A stretch of 64,000 nt of DNA from Pedobacter caeni (GTDB lineage: Bacteria > Bacteroidota > Bacteroidia > Sphingobacteriales > Sphingobacteriaceae), in NCBI RefSeq assembly GCF_900129215.1, contig NZ_FQUQ01000002.1, positions 186,001 to 250,000 of the forward strand, read 5' to 3'. Both the position numbers and the translations under genes were made by a program. How positions within the stretch are numbered: the stretch's first letter is position 1; every line of letters starts with the position of its first letter. The notes below the pieces were generated by a model. That model was given only the letters and a program-made list of their open reading frames with translations. It was not told where the DNA came from and did not search any database. Positions 37,571 to 48,700 of this stretch are shown here, one piece after another.

Positions 37571-38146
37571 ATGAGAAAGACACTAGCTTTATTGACATTA
37601 ACCGCCCTCTTTAATTTTTCCGCCGTTGCTCAAATAGATATTGGCACTAAGCTTGGTGCTGTGACCACAAATGTGAGTGGTAACTCCAATTTTTCAGACA
37701 AGAACCGCTTGAGTTACCAGTTTGGGTTATACCTGAATTTTGATGCACTACCACTGTTTAGCGTGCAAACTGAAATTATGTATAACCGGACAAGGGTACA
37801 AAATACGGAAGTGGTTGATGGACTGAAGACCGGGATGAAAGGAATGGGCTATTGGTCCCTGCCGGTACTTTTTCAGGTTAAGGCTTTGCCTTTTCTGCGT
37901 TTGGGTGCAGGTCCGCAATTGAATTTTCATACCAACCGGTATAAATACCGGCTGAATGGCGACCAGGAAGCGTTTAAAAACTTTATGTCTGTTGTGCTGG
38001 ATGCTCAGGTTAAAGTGAGTAGTTCCTTACGCCTGTACCTCAGGATGAACAGGGGAATACAGCGTTTCGAAAATATTTCTGATGGCCAACATGGCAAGAT
38101 CAACCGCTGGGAGTTTGGGATTCAGCGATCCTTCATGAAAAAATAA
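37571..38146 (+). CDS. PorT-like outer membrane beta-barrel protein
   Basis: A 191-residue secreted protein with signal peptide (LTLTALFNFSAVAQ) and an outer-membrane-barrel pattern: IGTKLGAVTTNVSG, SYQFGLYLNFDALPLFSVQTEIMYNRTRV, YWSLPVLFQVKALPFLRLGAGPQLNFH and a final strand WEFGIQRSFMKK. It fits the PorT/outer-membrane beta-barrel family. It is likely monocistronic and ends at a bidirectional terminator. Confidence 0.85.
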   Translation: MRKTLALLTLTALFNFSAVAQIDIGTKLGAVTTNVSGNSNFSDKNRLSYQFGLYLNFDALPLFSVQTEIMYNRTRVQNTEVVDGLKTGMKGMGYWSLPVLFQVKALPFLRLGAGPQLNFHTNRYKYRLNGDQEAFKNFMSVVLDAQVKVSSSLRLYLRMNRGIQRFENISDGQHGKINRWEFGIQRSFMKK

Positions 38147-38160
38147 ATCAAAAGGCAAAA

Positions 38161-38191
38161 AAAAAGGATGTCTGTTTCAGACATCCTTTTT
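38161..38191. terminator. Bidirectional terminator between barrel gene and atpC
   Basis: A 14-bp perfect stem (38161-38174 with 38178-38191) and TTT loop, with A-run on one side and T-run on the other, between converging genes. Confidence 0.9.
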
Positions 38192-38209
38192 TATATTATG
38201 CTTTAAATA

Positions 38210-38452
38210 TTAAGCAACCCCTTCGGCAAGGACAATAATTTTGTTTTTCAAAACCTCAACCACACCACCTTTAATTACAAAGGTCTCTTCACCGGTTTTG
38301 CTTTTAATAATTACTGGTCCATCTTCTAAGGTTGAGATAATAGGAGCATGGTCTCTTAAAATTTGGAAAGAGCCCATAGTACCTGGTACCGTAACCGCTG
38401 TTACTTCGCCTTCAAAGACTTTTTTATCTGGTGTTAATATTTCTAGTGTCAT
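38210..38452 (-). CDS. atpC: ATP synthase epsilon subunit, short form
   Basis: The F1 central-stalk epsilon subunit. The 80-residue product consists only of the N-terminal beta-sandwich (LEILTPDKKVFEGEVTAVTVPGTMGSFQILRDHAPIIS, then GGVVEVLKNKIIVLAE) and lacks the C-terminal helical hairpin that inhibits ATPase in many bacteria; short epsilon is usual in Bacteroidota. The ATG at 38452 is chosen over a TTG at 38458. It follows atpD by about 20 bp. Confidence 0.93.
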   Translation of the reverse strand: MTLEILTPDKKVFEGEVTAVTVPGTMGSFQILRDHAPIISTLEDGPVIIKSKTGEETFVIKGGVVEVLKNKIIVLAEGVA

Positions 38453-38474
38453 ATTCAAAGTATAAGCGCTTTAA

Positions 38475-39998
<1,524 letters not shown>

Positions 39999-40050
39999 TT
40001 ATAAATATCAATTTGTTAAAGGCTGTTTTACAAGCCCACAATTCGGTTTG

Positions 40051-40058
40051 CAAAGTTA
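40051..40058 (-). promoter_or_regulatory. -7 box of the atpD-atpC promoter
   Basis: TAACTTTG on the minus strand matches TAnnTTTG and lies 71 bp before the atpD start. No -33 TTTG at the usual distance is seen. Confidence 0.45.
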
Positions 40059-40220
40059 AGATTTTCCAACATAAATTACATATATAAATAAAAAGTTTTT
40101 CCACAGTTTTTAAATGAATAATTTAGCAGGTATAAATCGAGGTTCAGACAGTGGCTTTTTGATGGTAAAAAGCGAGTTTTTTGAGTGCCGGATGATCGTA
40201 TAAAAAAGAAAGAATAATTG

Positions 40221-41129
40221 ATGAAAACTATATTAGTAACAGGAAGTAACGGCCTTACAGGGCAAAAGATCACAGAAAGCGTACTGAGAACAAAAGATTT
40301 TAACCTGATTGCAACCTCAAAAGGGGAGAACCGCTTCCCTGTTAAAGAAGGATATATTTATGCCGAAATGGACATCCTGAATCCGGCAAATGTAGTGGAA
40401 GTGGTAGCGAAATATAAACCGGATGCGATCATTCACACGGCAGCAATGACCAATGTGGATACTTGCGAGTCGCAAAAAGAGCTGGCACGTGAGCTGAATG
40501 TAGGTGCTGTGGAGACCTTAATTCAGGTCTGTAAACAGTTCGATATACAACTCATCCATTTGTCTACAGACTTTATTTTTGATGGTGCAAACGGACCTTA
40601 CGATGAACTTGCTCCGCCAAGCCCTTTGAGTTATTACGGACAAACAAAATTAGATGCCGAAAATGCGATCATCGCAGCAGGTGGAAAATGGGCAATCCTG
40701 AGAACCATCATTGTATATGGTATAGTCAGTGACATGAGCCGTAGTAATATTGTACTATGGGCAAAAGGTGCTTTGGAAAAAGGAGAACCTATTAATGTAG
40801 TCAATGACCAGTGGCGTATGCCTACCCTGGCAGAAGATCTCGCCGATTGCTGTTTGCTTGCGGTGGAGAAAAATGCGCAAGGTGTTTATAACGCCTCCGG
40901 AAAGGACATGATGAGCATCTCTGAACTGGTAGGAAAGGTAGCCGATTACTGGAGCCTGGATAAAAGCCTGATCAAAGAGATCAGCGCAGCAACGTTAAAC
41001 CAGACGGCTAAACGCCCGGTAAGAACAGGATTCATCTTAGATAAGACAATTCGTGATCTTGGCTATCAGCCGCGGAGTTTTCAGGAAGGATTGGCGATAT
41101 TGAATCAGCAATTAAAAGAAAGAAATTAA
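40221..41129 (+). CDS. RmlD-like NAD(P)-dependent sugar nucleotide reductase
   Basis: A 302-residue extended short-chain dehydrogenase. The Rossmann motif TGSNGLTGQ lies at residues 7-15; STDFIFDG and the catalytic YYGQTKLDAE (Tyr-x-x-x-Lys) follow. The pattern is that of dTDP-4-dehydrorhamnose reductase (RmlD) and related proteins, but no other rml genes are nearby, so the substrate is open. ATG 40221 is used; the preceding codon is TTG. It is followed 11 bp later by the peroxiredoxin gene. Confidence 0.85.
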   Translation: MKTILVTGSNGLTGQKITESVLRTKDFNLIATSKGENRFPVKEGYIYAEMDILNPANVVEVVAKYKPDAIIHTAAMTNVDTCESQKELARELNVGAVETLIQVCKQFDIQLIHLSTDFIFDGANGPYDELAPPSPLSYYGQTKLDAENAIIAAGGKWAILRTIIVYGIVSDMSRSNIVLWAKGALEKGEPINVVNDQWRMPTLAEDLADCCLLAVEKNAQGVYNASGKDMMSISELVGKVADYWSLDKSLIKEISAATLNQTAKRPVRTGFILDKTIRDLGYQPRSFQEGLAILNQQLKERN

Positions 41130-41140
41130 ATATAAATACT

Positions 41141-41605
41141 ATGGCATTACAAGTTGGCGATCAAGCCCCGGATTTTAAATTATTCAGCTCAGACCTGAAA
41201 GAAGTGTCTCTATCTGATTATAAAGGTAGAAAACTGGTTGTTCATTTCTTCCCATTGGCCTTTACAGGTGTGTGTACTGCACAGCTGTGCACGATGAGAG
41301 ATAGCTTTGGCTATTATCAGGGAATGAATGCAGATGTAGTAGGGATCTCAGTAGATTCGCCTTTTACGCTGGCTAAATTCAAAGAAGAACAAAGCTATCA
41401 GTTCCCTTTGTTGTCTGATTTTAACAAAGAAACGTCTAAAGCATTCGGTGCTTTGTACGAAGATTTTGCTTTCAATATGAAAGGAATCTCTAAAAGATCT
41501 GCTTTTGTAATTGATGAAGAAGGAAAAATTATTCACTCAGAAGTGTTGGAAGATGCAGGTAATATGCCTGACTTTGATGCGATTAAGCGTTCAATAGAAG
41601 CATAA
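41141..41605 (+). CDS. AhpC/TSA-family peroxiredoxin
   Basis: A 154-residue thiol peroxidase. The peroxidatic Cys45 lies in FPLAFTGVCTAQLC, with the conserved Pro/Thr before it and an Arg in the C-terminal KRSAFVID segment. A second Cys (Cys50) is nearby; no clear resolving Cys occurs later, suggesting an AhpE- or 1-Cys-type cycle, which is inference. It may be co-transcribed with the reductase gene 11 bp upstream. Confidence 0.9.
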   Translation: MALQVGDQAPDFKLFSSDLKEVSLSDYKGRKLVVHFFPLAFTGVCTAQLCTMRDSFGYYQGMNADVVGISVDSPFTLAKFKEEQSYQFPLLSDFNKETSKAFGALYEDFAFNMKGISKRSAFVIDEEGKIIHSEVLEDAGNMPDFDAIKRSIEA

Positions 41606-41650
41606 GAGGCCCTTTGTCTGATTGAGTATCTTGATTTTTTTCAAATAAAA

Positions 41651-41681
41651 TTTGTAAAATCAATTTCAAACACTACTTTTG
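41651..41681 (+). promoter_or_regulatory. Promoter of tRNA-Arg
   Basis: TTTG (41651-41654), a 19-bp spacer and TACTTTTG (41674-41681) match the Bacteroidota primary promoter exactly, with expected transcription start about 26 bp before the tRNA. Confidence 0.85.
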
Positions 41682-41713
41682 CAGTCCGTTAACGAAACAA
41701 CGAAAACGGAAAT

Positions 41714-41787
41714 GCATTTGTAGCTCAATTGGATAGAGCATCTCACTACGGATGAGAAGGTTTGGGGTTCGAATCCCTACAAGTGCA
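41714..41787 (+). tRNA. tRNA-Arg (anticodon ACG)
   Basis: A complete cloverleaf can be read: acceptor GCATTTG with CAAGTGC (one G-T pair), D arm with TAGCTCAATTGGATAGAGCA, anticodon stem TCTCA/TGAGA with loop CTACGGA giving anticodon ACG, and T arm GGGGTTCGAATCCC. The discriminator is A and CCA is not encoded, as is common in this phylum. Confidence 0.95.
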
Positions 41788-41793
41788 CAGAAG

Positions 41794-41821
41794 AAAGCCT
41801 TAGAGAAATCTAAGGCTTTTT
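41794..41821 (+). terminator. Terminator after tRNA-Arg
   Basis: An 11-bp stem with a GAAA tetraloop (41794-41804 with 41809-41819), then T-run. Its core, 41796-41822, recurs identically at 49835-49861. Confidence 0.9.
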
Positions 41822-41967
41822 GCGTTTACATACTTTTCTATATCGAGATAAACAGAGCGGCTTCATTAACTTCATGGCTTAGATATTTTTTCCGTTAAAA
41901 GACACTTTTCAAGATAAACCGAATCCACAATTACTCTTTTTGTCTCAGAACCCGCTGTTACCTATGA

Positions 41968-42495
41968 TCAATTATCAAAAAGATAGTAGGTACTCATGTT
42001 TATAGTTGATTCATTTTCAGCAAGACAAACTCTTATTCTGGAAACAACATGATCTCCCGTTAATGATAATTCATATCGCAAATTTTCATAGTGAAATATG
42101 ATCCTGTCTATTTGTTCTGGGTTATAAAGGGAGTAATAAAGTCTAAGATTATCAAAGGGAGTTAAATGCTTGTCAATATCTGCTGACTTTTTAAAAGCAG
42201 AAGGAACAGGGATTTTTTTTGCTAAATAACCAATATGTTGAGGATGATTATAAACATCTAAATCAATATATGCTATTTGCGGTGGTACTTTAATAGTCTT
42301 AGCAATAAAGCCAATCATAATACCCCTGTTCTCAATTTCAATAGGAAATTCATCAATTTCATCATATTCATAGTCAGACAAGAAATCTTCAATCTTAATT
42401 TCAAATATCCTTTCAAATTCTTTATTGAAATCTTTGCTTCTTATATCCTCACGAAACAACTTTGAAGCTATCTTATTCCCTTCTATTGTTCTCAT
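41968..42495 (-). CDS. Unknown protein, downstream member of a coupled pair
   Basis: A 175-residue acidic, Ile/Tyr-rich soluble protein with no signal peptide or membrane helix. I recognise no family. A short motif recurs: GFIAKTIKVP and GYLAKKIPVP (about residues 62 and 88), two similar strand-like elements. Its ATG overlaps the stop of the upstream gene (ATGA), so the two are co-translated. The pair is AT-rich and lies just after a tRNA gene, which suggests transfer. An orphan immunity protein is one possibility, without direct evidence. Confidence 0.6.
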   Translation of the reverse strand: MRTIEGNKIASKLFREDIRSKDFNKEFERIFEIKIEDFLSDYEYDEIDEFPIEIENRGIMIGFIAKTIKVPPQIAYIDLDVYNHPQHIGYLAKKIPVPSAFKKSADIDKHLTPFDNLRLYYSLYNPEQIDRIIFHYENLRYELSLTGDHVVSRIRVCLAENESTINMSTYYLFDN

Positions 42496-42869
42496 AATAA
42501 ATTGTTTGCTCTTAGTGTATCATAGAAGTCACCATCACTTTCCATTTTTTCTATAATTTTTTCGCTCAGTTCTTTTGTAGACAACTTAGGAGATTCTTGC
42601 CCAAATGCCGGATGAATAGCATAATTCATCTCTTGATGATTTTCTTTCATCCATTTTAAAAAATACACAGTATCAACCTTATTCAATCTTATTGGCGTTT
42701 TACAGGAATTTAAATATGATTCCATATAATACTCATCTTGCCATAATAGTAAGGTACTACTACCATCGTTTCCAATAATTACCTGGAAAGTGTCCTCAGA
42801 AGTAATTGTGCTAAGAAAATTTCTTTCTCTTTGTAAATAACTTGAATTTTGAATGTTTTGCTTTTTCAT
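42492..42869 (-). CDS. Unknown protein, possibly DUF2750-like
   Basis: A 125-residue soluble protein. The middle part, STLLLWQDEYYMESYLNS, PIRLNKVDTVYFLKWM, resembles the DUF2750 pattern in which a Trp/Phe strand, an A/S-rich helix and a W-L element alternate; the match is weak. It overlaps the next gene by 4 bp. Codon use is AT-rich compared with neighbours. Confidence 0.55.
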   Translation of the reverse strand: MKKQNIQNSSYLQRERNFLSTITSEDTFQVIIGNDGSSTLLLWQDEYYMESYLNSCKTPIRLNKVDTVYFLKWMKENHQEMNYAIHPAFGQESPKLSTKELSEKIIEKMESDGDFYDTLRANNLL

Positions 42870-43253
42870 TTCAATAAAACATATGCTGAATTAATGATGA
42901 ACGCCCTCAGCTGTTTATATATTGGGAATTTCCCGGGAACATGATGTGGCTGGTTAGCTCATCTTTCATTATCAATCCAATTTACTCAAACATACTTAAT
43001 TTCGATCTAAAGCGGAGATGCTTATTGATTTAGGAAAAAATGGAATTGAATTTGTAGGGTAACTATCAGGCTACTTTTACTGAATGTCTGTAACCAAATA
43101 TTTTCCTTTATCATGAAAAACATTTTTCCGGCGATCATATTGATTTAGCTTTGAGAAGCATGAAGTTCCTGTAAATTTTAAGATCAATCATAGTGTATGT
43201 ATAATTATTTAGGAATATCTCATTTGGATCAAAAGTTTTCAACACCAATTATT
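42870..43253. other. AT-rich intergenic region
   Basis: 384 bp between divergent genes. No ORF or known element is seen. Short frames interrupted by stops in all plus-strand frames could be a decayed gene, but no recognisable domain remains. Confidence 0.4.
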
Positions 43254-43682
43254 ATGGGTAAATTAAGTTTAAAAAATAGCATTACTGGAATTTGTATGCT
43301 TTTATTGGTGCAGTGTAAGACTGTGAAAGATCAGAATTGGGTTTTTTCAACTGAGTTTCCACCGATCGTAATAATGAATGCCAGAGAGACAGAAATAAAG
43401 CAAACCCCTATCTATTTAAAAAGAAATAATGTCACGATTGATACTGGTAGGTTAGATCTTTATTCTACAAGCGGAAACAAAATCGATGTTCAAATTCATC
43501 TCAATAAGAAAGACTCATTGTATAATAATGATAAAATTGTTTTTAATCTAAAAGGGCAGGAATATACCATCAGCGATTTTCAGAAAAATAAAGTTAAATC
43601 TTCGGGAGTTCCATATATCATTAGCTATAAAATAAATGAAATTCCTTTTGTGGAACGAGAGGGATATATTGATACAAAATAA
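43254..43682 (+). CDS. Small lipoprotein, unknown function
   Basis: A 142-residue predicted lipoprotein, lipobox Cys at residue 21 (MLLLVQCKTVK). The mature part is beta-rich (TPIYLKRNNVTIDTGRLDLYS) and ends EIPFVEREGYID. No family is recognised. ATG 43254 gives the lipoprotein signal; an upstream in-frame ATG at 43197 would mask it. It lies in the AT-rich patch after the tRNA. Confidence 0.55.
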   Translation: MGKLSLKNSITGICMLLLVQCKTVKDQNWVFSTEFPPIVIMNARETEIKQTPIYLKRNNVTIDTGRLDLYSTSGNKIDVQIHLNKKDSLYNNDKIVFNLKGQEYTISDFQKNKVKSSGVPYIISYKINEIPFVEREGYIDTK

Positions 43683-43809
43683 TGATTATTGTAACAGGGG
43701 GTATAGGCTAGGTTTATAATTCTTAAGTTTGAAATCTCTACTAAGGGGCTCATATAAAAAAAAATTAATACTTGTTTTGCTAGTATATCAACGTAAGCAG
43801 ATAATTGTT

Positions 43810-43820
43810 CCCCCCCCCCC
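43810..43820 (+). repeat. Poly-C tract of 11 bases
   Basis: Eleven C in a row, exceptional in this moderately AT-rich sequence, 54 bp before the -7 box and 71 bp before the ATG of the sigma gene. The reading frame of the sigma factor is open across it (from 43729). Confidence 0.9.
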
Positions 43821-43873
43821 ACTATTCTGTTTTTTAATTGCCAATCTTAATATTACCATAACATTGGGCCCTT

Positions 43874-43881
43874 TATTTTTG
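43874..43881 (+). promoter_or_regulatory. -7 box before the second sigma gene
   Basis: TATTTTTG matches TAnnTTTG. The ATG at 43891 is only 9 bp further, so the mRNA would be leaderless or nearly so. Confidence 0.4.
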
Positions 43882-43890
43882 CAGCAAACG

Positions 43891-44478
43891 ATGGATAAAA
43901 TAAGGGTTGCGCTACAAACGGATGCTGAACTATTAGGGGAAATGGCAGCAGGAACAACATCTGCCTTCGAAGAACTCATGCGCAGGCATGAACCCCGCAT
44001 TTTTCAGTTTGCCTTAAAGATCGTTAAGTCTCCCGAACTTGCCCAGGAAATCTCACAGGATGTATTTCTTAAGATATGGGAGAAAAGAGCCTCATTAAAT
44101 GCGATTGAGTCATTGCCTGCCTGGTTATTCTCCCTGGCTAAAAACCAGTCGCTAAATAGTCTTAGAGAAATTGCGCGCCGGTATGCACATGAAGAAAAAT
44201 ATGCGGCAGCACAGGAGGAGAGCCTGGATGGGGAAGCAGAAGTACAATATAATGACCTGAAAAGAATTGCTGCTGCACTCATCGATCAGCTTTCTCCTCA
44301 GCGCAGGGTCATTTACCGCATGAAAGTGGAGCAGGGATTAACGACCGTCGAAATTGCTGCAAAATTGAACCTTTCTCCGAGTACTGTACGCAGTCAGCTG
44401 GCAAAATCCTATCAATTATTGAGAGCAAATGTCTCCGATCAGCTGTGTGTAGTGATCCTGCTGAGCTTGCTTCGCTAG
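43891..44478 (+). CDS. ECF RNA polymerase sigma factor
   Basis: A 195-residue ECF sigma factor. Region 2: FQFALKIVKSPELAQEISQDVFLKIWEKR; region 4: LSPQRRVIYRMKVEQGLTTVEIA followed by the helix LNLSPSTVRSQ. Start ATG 43891 gives the normal ECF N-terminus; the open frame back to 43729 runs through the poly-C tract and is not typical. A FecR gene and a TonB receptor with STN domain follow, so this is a cell-surface-signalling sigma factor. Confidence 0.92.
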   Translation: MDKIRVALQTDAELLGEMAAGTTSAFEELMRRHEPRIFQFALKIVKSPELAQEISQDVFLKIWEKRASLNAIESLPAWLFSLAKNQSLNSLREIARRYAHEEKYAAAQEESLDGEAEVQYNDLKRIAAALIDQLSPQRRVIYRMKVEQGLTTVEIAAKLNLSPSTVRSQLAKSYQLLRANVSDQLCVVILLSLLR

Positions 44479-44571
44479 CTAAATACCGTATTAAATTACT
44501 GTGAATGAAACTTAACGTAAGCTTAATGTAAGCGTGTAGACAAAACCTGTTTCGGATTTGTCATACAGGTA

Positions 44572-45564
44572 ATGGAACAACAAAGGTTAAGCGAGCTCTT
44601 CTCTGCTTATATAGATGACAGGTTGAGCGTTGAAGAAAAGAAGGAGCTTATGGACATCATAGGCCAGCCTCAAAGCGTAGCTGCACTGGATGAGCAAATA
44701 GAACAACTCTGGGAAGAATCCAGATTGACAGCGGTATCAGATGCTGCTGCCGAACTGCGTATACAAAAGGTCATGCAGCAGATCAAACCTCAAAGAAACC
44801 GGAGGATGCTGGGCCTTACCTATGCTGTGGCCGCCTGCCTTGTGGTAGCAATCGGTTTTCTTTACTTTTTCAATAACTTTAATTTCAGTCACACGGGTCA
44901 AACTCCCCTCAAATCACATATCCTGACTGCCCAATACGGACAAAGGAAAACCATTTCACTGAGCGATGGAACAGTAGTTACCCTGAGTGGCGGAAGCAGC
45001 ATCACCTATAGCGACGATTACAATCAGACTAACCGGACCATCTCATTCCAGGGAGAAGGCTTTTTTGAAGTTGCGAAAAACCCTTCTAAACCTTTTATCG
45101 TTCAGTATGCCGGTTTATATACCAAAGTGCTGGGAACCTCTTTTAACATCAGGGCATTTGATAAAGAGGAAAAGCTGGATGTAACCGTAGCCACAGGCCG
45201 TGTAGAAGTAGGGAAAGGAAAAAAAGCTTTCGCGGCTTTAAAACCAGGACAGCAACTGGTCTATACTAAAAAACCAGGGCTTGTAGAACTGAATACCCTG
45301 AAAGACCTCAATCCGGTTACAGCCTGGAAAAAGGATATCCTGATATTAAAAGGAGAACGTTTTGAGGAACTGGCTGTAAAGCTGGAAAGATGGTATAACG
45401 TCAGAATCATCTTTGAACAGGAAACGTTAAAAAATTGCAGGTTTAAAGGAACCTTCAAAAACCTGCCGGTCACCGCTTTACTGGACCTGCTTAAAAAGAG
45501 TGCGGGTTTCAGCTACCGCATTCAGGACAATTACATCACTATTAAAGGGAGGGGCTGCCTATAG
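44572..45564 (+). CDS. FecR-family anti-sigma factor
   Basis: 330 residues. One membrane helix at about residues 85-103 (AVAACLVVAIGFLYFF). The periplasmic FecR domain has TISLSDGTVVTLSGGSSITYS, GEGFFEVAKNPSKPFIVQ and YTKVLGTSFNIRAF; the DUF4974-like C-terminal domain ends with FSYRIQDNYITIKG. It lies 93 bp after the sigma gene and 138 bp before its receptor. Confidence 0.94.
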   Translation: MEQQRLSELFSAYIDDRLSVEEKKELMDIIGQPQSVAALDEQIEQLWEESRLTAVSDAAAELRIQKVMQQIKPQRNRRMLGLTYAVAACLVVAIGFLYFFNNFNFSHTGQTPLKSHILTAQYGQRKTISLSDGTVVTLSGGSSITYSDDYNQTNRTISFQGEGFFEVAKNPSKPFIVQYAGLYTKVLGTSFNIRAFDKEEKLDVTVATGRVEVGKGKKAFAALKPGQQLVYTKKPGLVELNTLKDLNPVTAWKKDILILKGERFEELAVKLERWYNVRIIFEQETLKNCRFKGTFKNLPVTALLDLLKKSAGFSYRIQDNYITIKGRGCL

Positions 45565-45587
45565 GTTAACTACAAACATTTAAAAAA

Positions 45588-45613
45588 GGTCTGCGGTGTT
45601 TAAACCACAGACC
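45588..45613 (+). other. Hairpin between fecR-type and receptor genes
   Basis: Arms GGTCTGCGGT (45588-45597) and ACCACAGACC (45604-45613) pair with one C-A mismatch. No T-run follows, so mRNA processing or protection fits better than termination. Confidence 0.6.
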
Positions 45614-45702
45614 ATTAGTATCATTCCCCTTTCCAGGTCTGGACAACTAAAGAAGGGGATTCATTTTAAATAGAATAAACTCTTTAAAATCAAACAAAAA
45701 TA

Positions 45703-48700
45703 ATGAAAAAATCACGAACGAAGCTATTCGTTATTATGAAGTACAGCACCTTAATCCTCATTTTACTGGCAATGACCTCTACACTGCTGATGGCCAATGT
45801 AGCCGAAGCACAGAAAATGAGCGAAGTGACCATTAGTATAAATGCCAGGCAACAAACGATTTCTGCTATATTGGAGGAGATCGAGACTAAAACCCCCTTT
45901 AGCTTTGTCTATACGTTGGGTGAAATTAAAGAATACCGTAAAGTAGATCTTCAGTTTAAGGGTTCGCTCTTAGAAGCGCTGCAACTGCTTTCTCAGTGTA
46001 CTGCAACCCGTTATCAGCAAACAGGTCAGAATATTGTGGTCACTTATACTCCGGTTCAAAGACCTGGTCGCCTTTCAGGGAAAATCCTCGATAGTAAAGG
46101 CGGACCGCTTCCCGGAGCATCCCTGAAAGTGCTCGAACTTGGGCAGGTGGTAAGTAATGCGGTAGATGGAAGTTATCAGCTTTCCCTTCCCCCAGGGAGT
46201 TACACCATAGAAGCGAGTTATATCGGTTTCCATTCTATGCAGATTACAGATGTTAAGGTGATTTCAGACAAGAATACCTCCCTTGATATTGTCCTTAAGG
46301 AAAATGCCCAAAGCCTCCAAACGGTAATGATTACCAGCAGCTACCGCAAGGCTTCAGTAGAAGGTTTATATGCCAGACAAAAGAATGCCGCTACCGTAAC
46401 CGATGGCATCTCTTCCGAACAAATCAGTGCAACCCCCGACAAACATATCGGCGAAACCCTTAAGCGGATTACCGGATTGAGTACTACCGATAACAAGAAT
46501 GTAGTGGTGCGGGGTGCTGCAGAAAGGTACAATGTGGCTCAGCTGGATGGGATCATGCTGCCGAGCACAGATGTACAAAGCCGAAATTTCGACTTTACCC
46601 TGATTCCCAGTAACCTGGTTGAAAGTATCGTGGTCAGTAAATCTGCCACAGCAGACATGACCTCGGGTTTTGGCGGAGGATTGATCCAGGTGAATACCAT
46701 CTCTATTCCTGCAGAAGACTTCTTTTCCTTCAGTGCAGGGACTTCTTTCAATTCCCGGGTGATGGGCAAGGATTTTTATGGTTATCAGCGCGGGAAATAC
46801 GATTACCTGGGTTTTGATGATGGAAGCAGGAACCATTTTCCGGCCGGACTGAAAGATGTTTCCACTTTCAATCCCAGAACCAACGATCCGCGAAATACAA
46901 CAGCTGCCGAGGTGGCTGCACAAAACCGTAGTATTGGCGGGACTGAGCGCCTGGGCAGCAGGATTTTTCGGAGTATGCCTTCCCAGAATTACCAGTTTAG
47001 CGTTGGGCAGAGTTATGACCTGTCGAAGCAAAAAGCTCAGAAAATTGGTTTTGTGGGGTCGTTGAGCTACCGCAATACCCAGGGCATCGATGACATCACC
47101 AATATCAGACGTGGGAGCTGGCAAATCAGAGCCACTCCAAGCGATCCTGATAATATCAACAATGGCCATTTGTATAATTTCAATACGACATTGGGTGCCT
47201 TGCTAAACGGAGGTTACCGCGACGGAAAACACCAGATCACGGTCAACAATTTCTACACACGGGTATTCAACGAACAGTTGGAACGGATTACGGGCTGGCT
47301 GTACGCCGAACCTAAAGATACTGACGTTAACAAGCATCCGGTAATCAAAGAAGATGACCGGCCTGTTTTTACGGATCTTTTACAGAACAAAATAAGTGCT
47401 GAGCATTTGCTGGGCAGGGTAAAGCTGGATTGGAACCTGGCAAGAGTATCCATTGATGCCCGGGAAACTGATGCAGTTACCGCACTGCTAAGCCCTGAAG
47501 AATTGGCCAATAAGCTGGTTTATAAATACCTTCCTGGTCAGGGAAGTGCTGCCGGTGGTGGCGCCAGGTTGGAACGCGACAAGTTTGCTTACCGGGAACG
47601 AAACCTTACAGCGGGCCTGAATGCTGCCATTGATTTCAAAATCGGCAAACAAAAACAGGTTTTTAAAACCGGGCTTTTTTACCTGGACAGGCACGCCACT
47701 TATGAGTGGAATATGCTGCCGATCGTTAGCTTTGTGGTAGTGAACAATCCTTATGGCTATATGCCGGTACAGGACTTTGGTAACCATATGGATATGAAAA
47801 ATCCAATGCAGGATGTGCTGTACATGCCATCATCATTTCATTTGAGCCGCTATGAGGGCAAGGATGTGAACAAGGCAGTATACGCCATGTTTGACAACAG
47901 GATTACGGATAAGCTGAGGCTGGTTTGGGGAGGAAGGTACGAGTACTTCAGATACGACAGCCTGCAGAACAGCAGCAATATGCAAAGGACTCCCGAAGTC
48001 ACCCTCAGAGATAGTGTAAGGTGGAAATTCATGCCTTCAGCCCACCTGACCTATACACCGTTTAGCAATTTCAATATACGTGCTTCTTATGCGAGAACCG
48101 TGGTGAGGCCATCTTTAATGGATAATTCCAGGTTCTCCAGGTACAATACCAATTTTGGCAGGAGACAAGTGAATCTGGGACTGGAATCCTCAATCATTGA
48201 CAATTATGATGTTAAACTGGAGTGGTTTCCGGCTGCAGGAGATGTGATTTCTATCGGTGGTTTCTACAAGTATTTTGACAAGCCGGCGGAGTTCTATGCC
48301 GTTAATGATGTTTCCGGAACGGACAATCTGTATGTGTATACCAATAACTCAGATTGGGGTAAAATCAAAGGGATGGAGATCGAAATTCGTAAATCGCTCG
48401 GTTTCATTGCACCCTCAGTGGCTTTGCTGAAAGACATTACGCTGAGCGGTAACCTTACCTTACTGAAGTCGGAAGTACAATCCAGGGTGTTGATGTATGA
48501 AGCAGATGAGAAAGGGAAGCAACGTTCCCATTACGAGTATATGAAATACAAGCGTCCGCTTTACGGACAGGTGCCTACGGTTGTTAATGGAGGTGTGAAT
48601 TATGTGGGTAAGCATTTAGGACTGAACCTGGTGTTCAATTATATGGGCTATAAAACTTTTATTACCGGAAGTGACCCAAATCTGGTAGAATATGAAAGAC

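Noticed and set aside
41714..41787. tRNA-Arg 3' end duplicated as an attachment site
   Set aside because: No second copy of the tRNA 3' end was found downstream, and there is no integrase, so a tRNA-targeted element is not supported.
43729..43890. N-terminal extension of the second sigma factor
   Set aside because: It runs through the poly-C tract and past a -7 box and does not resemble ECF sequence; kept only as a point in the poly-C finding.
46366..47169. 267-codon minus-strand ORF
   Set aside because: It lies fully inside the TonB receptor gene on the other strand and has no signal or domain of its own; a codon shadow.
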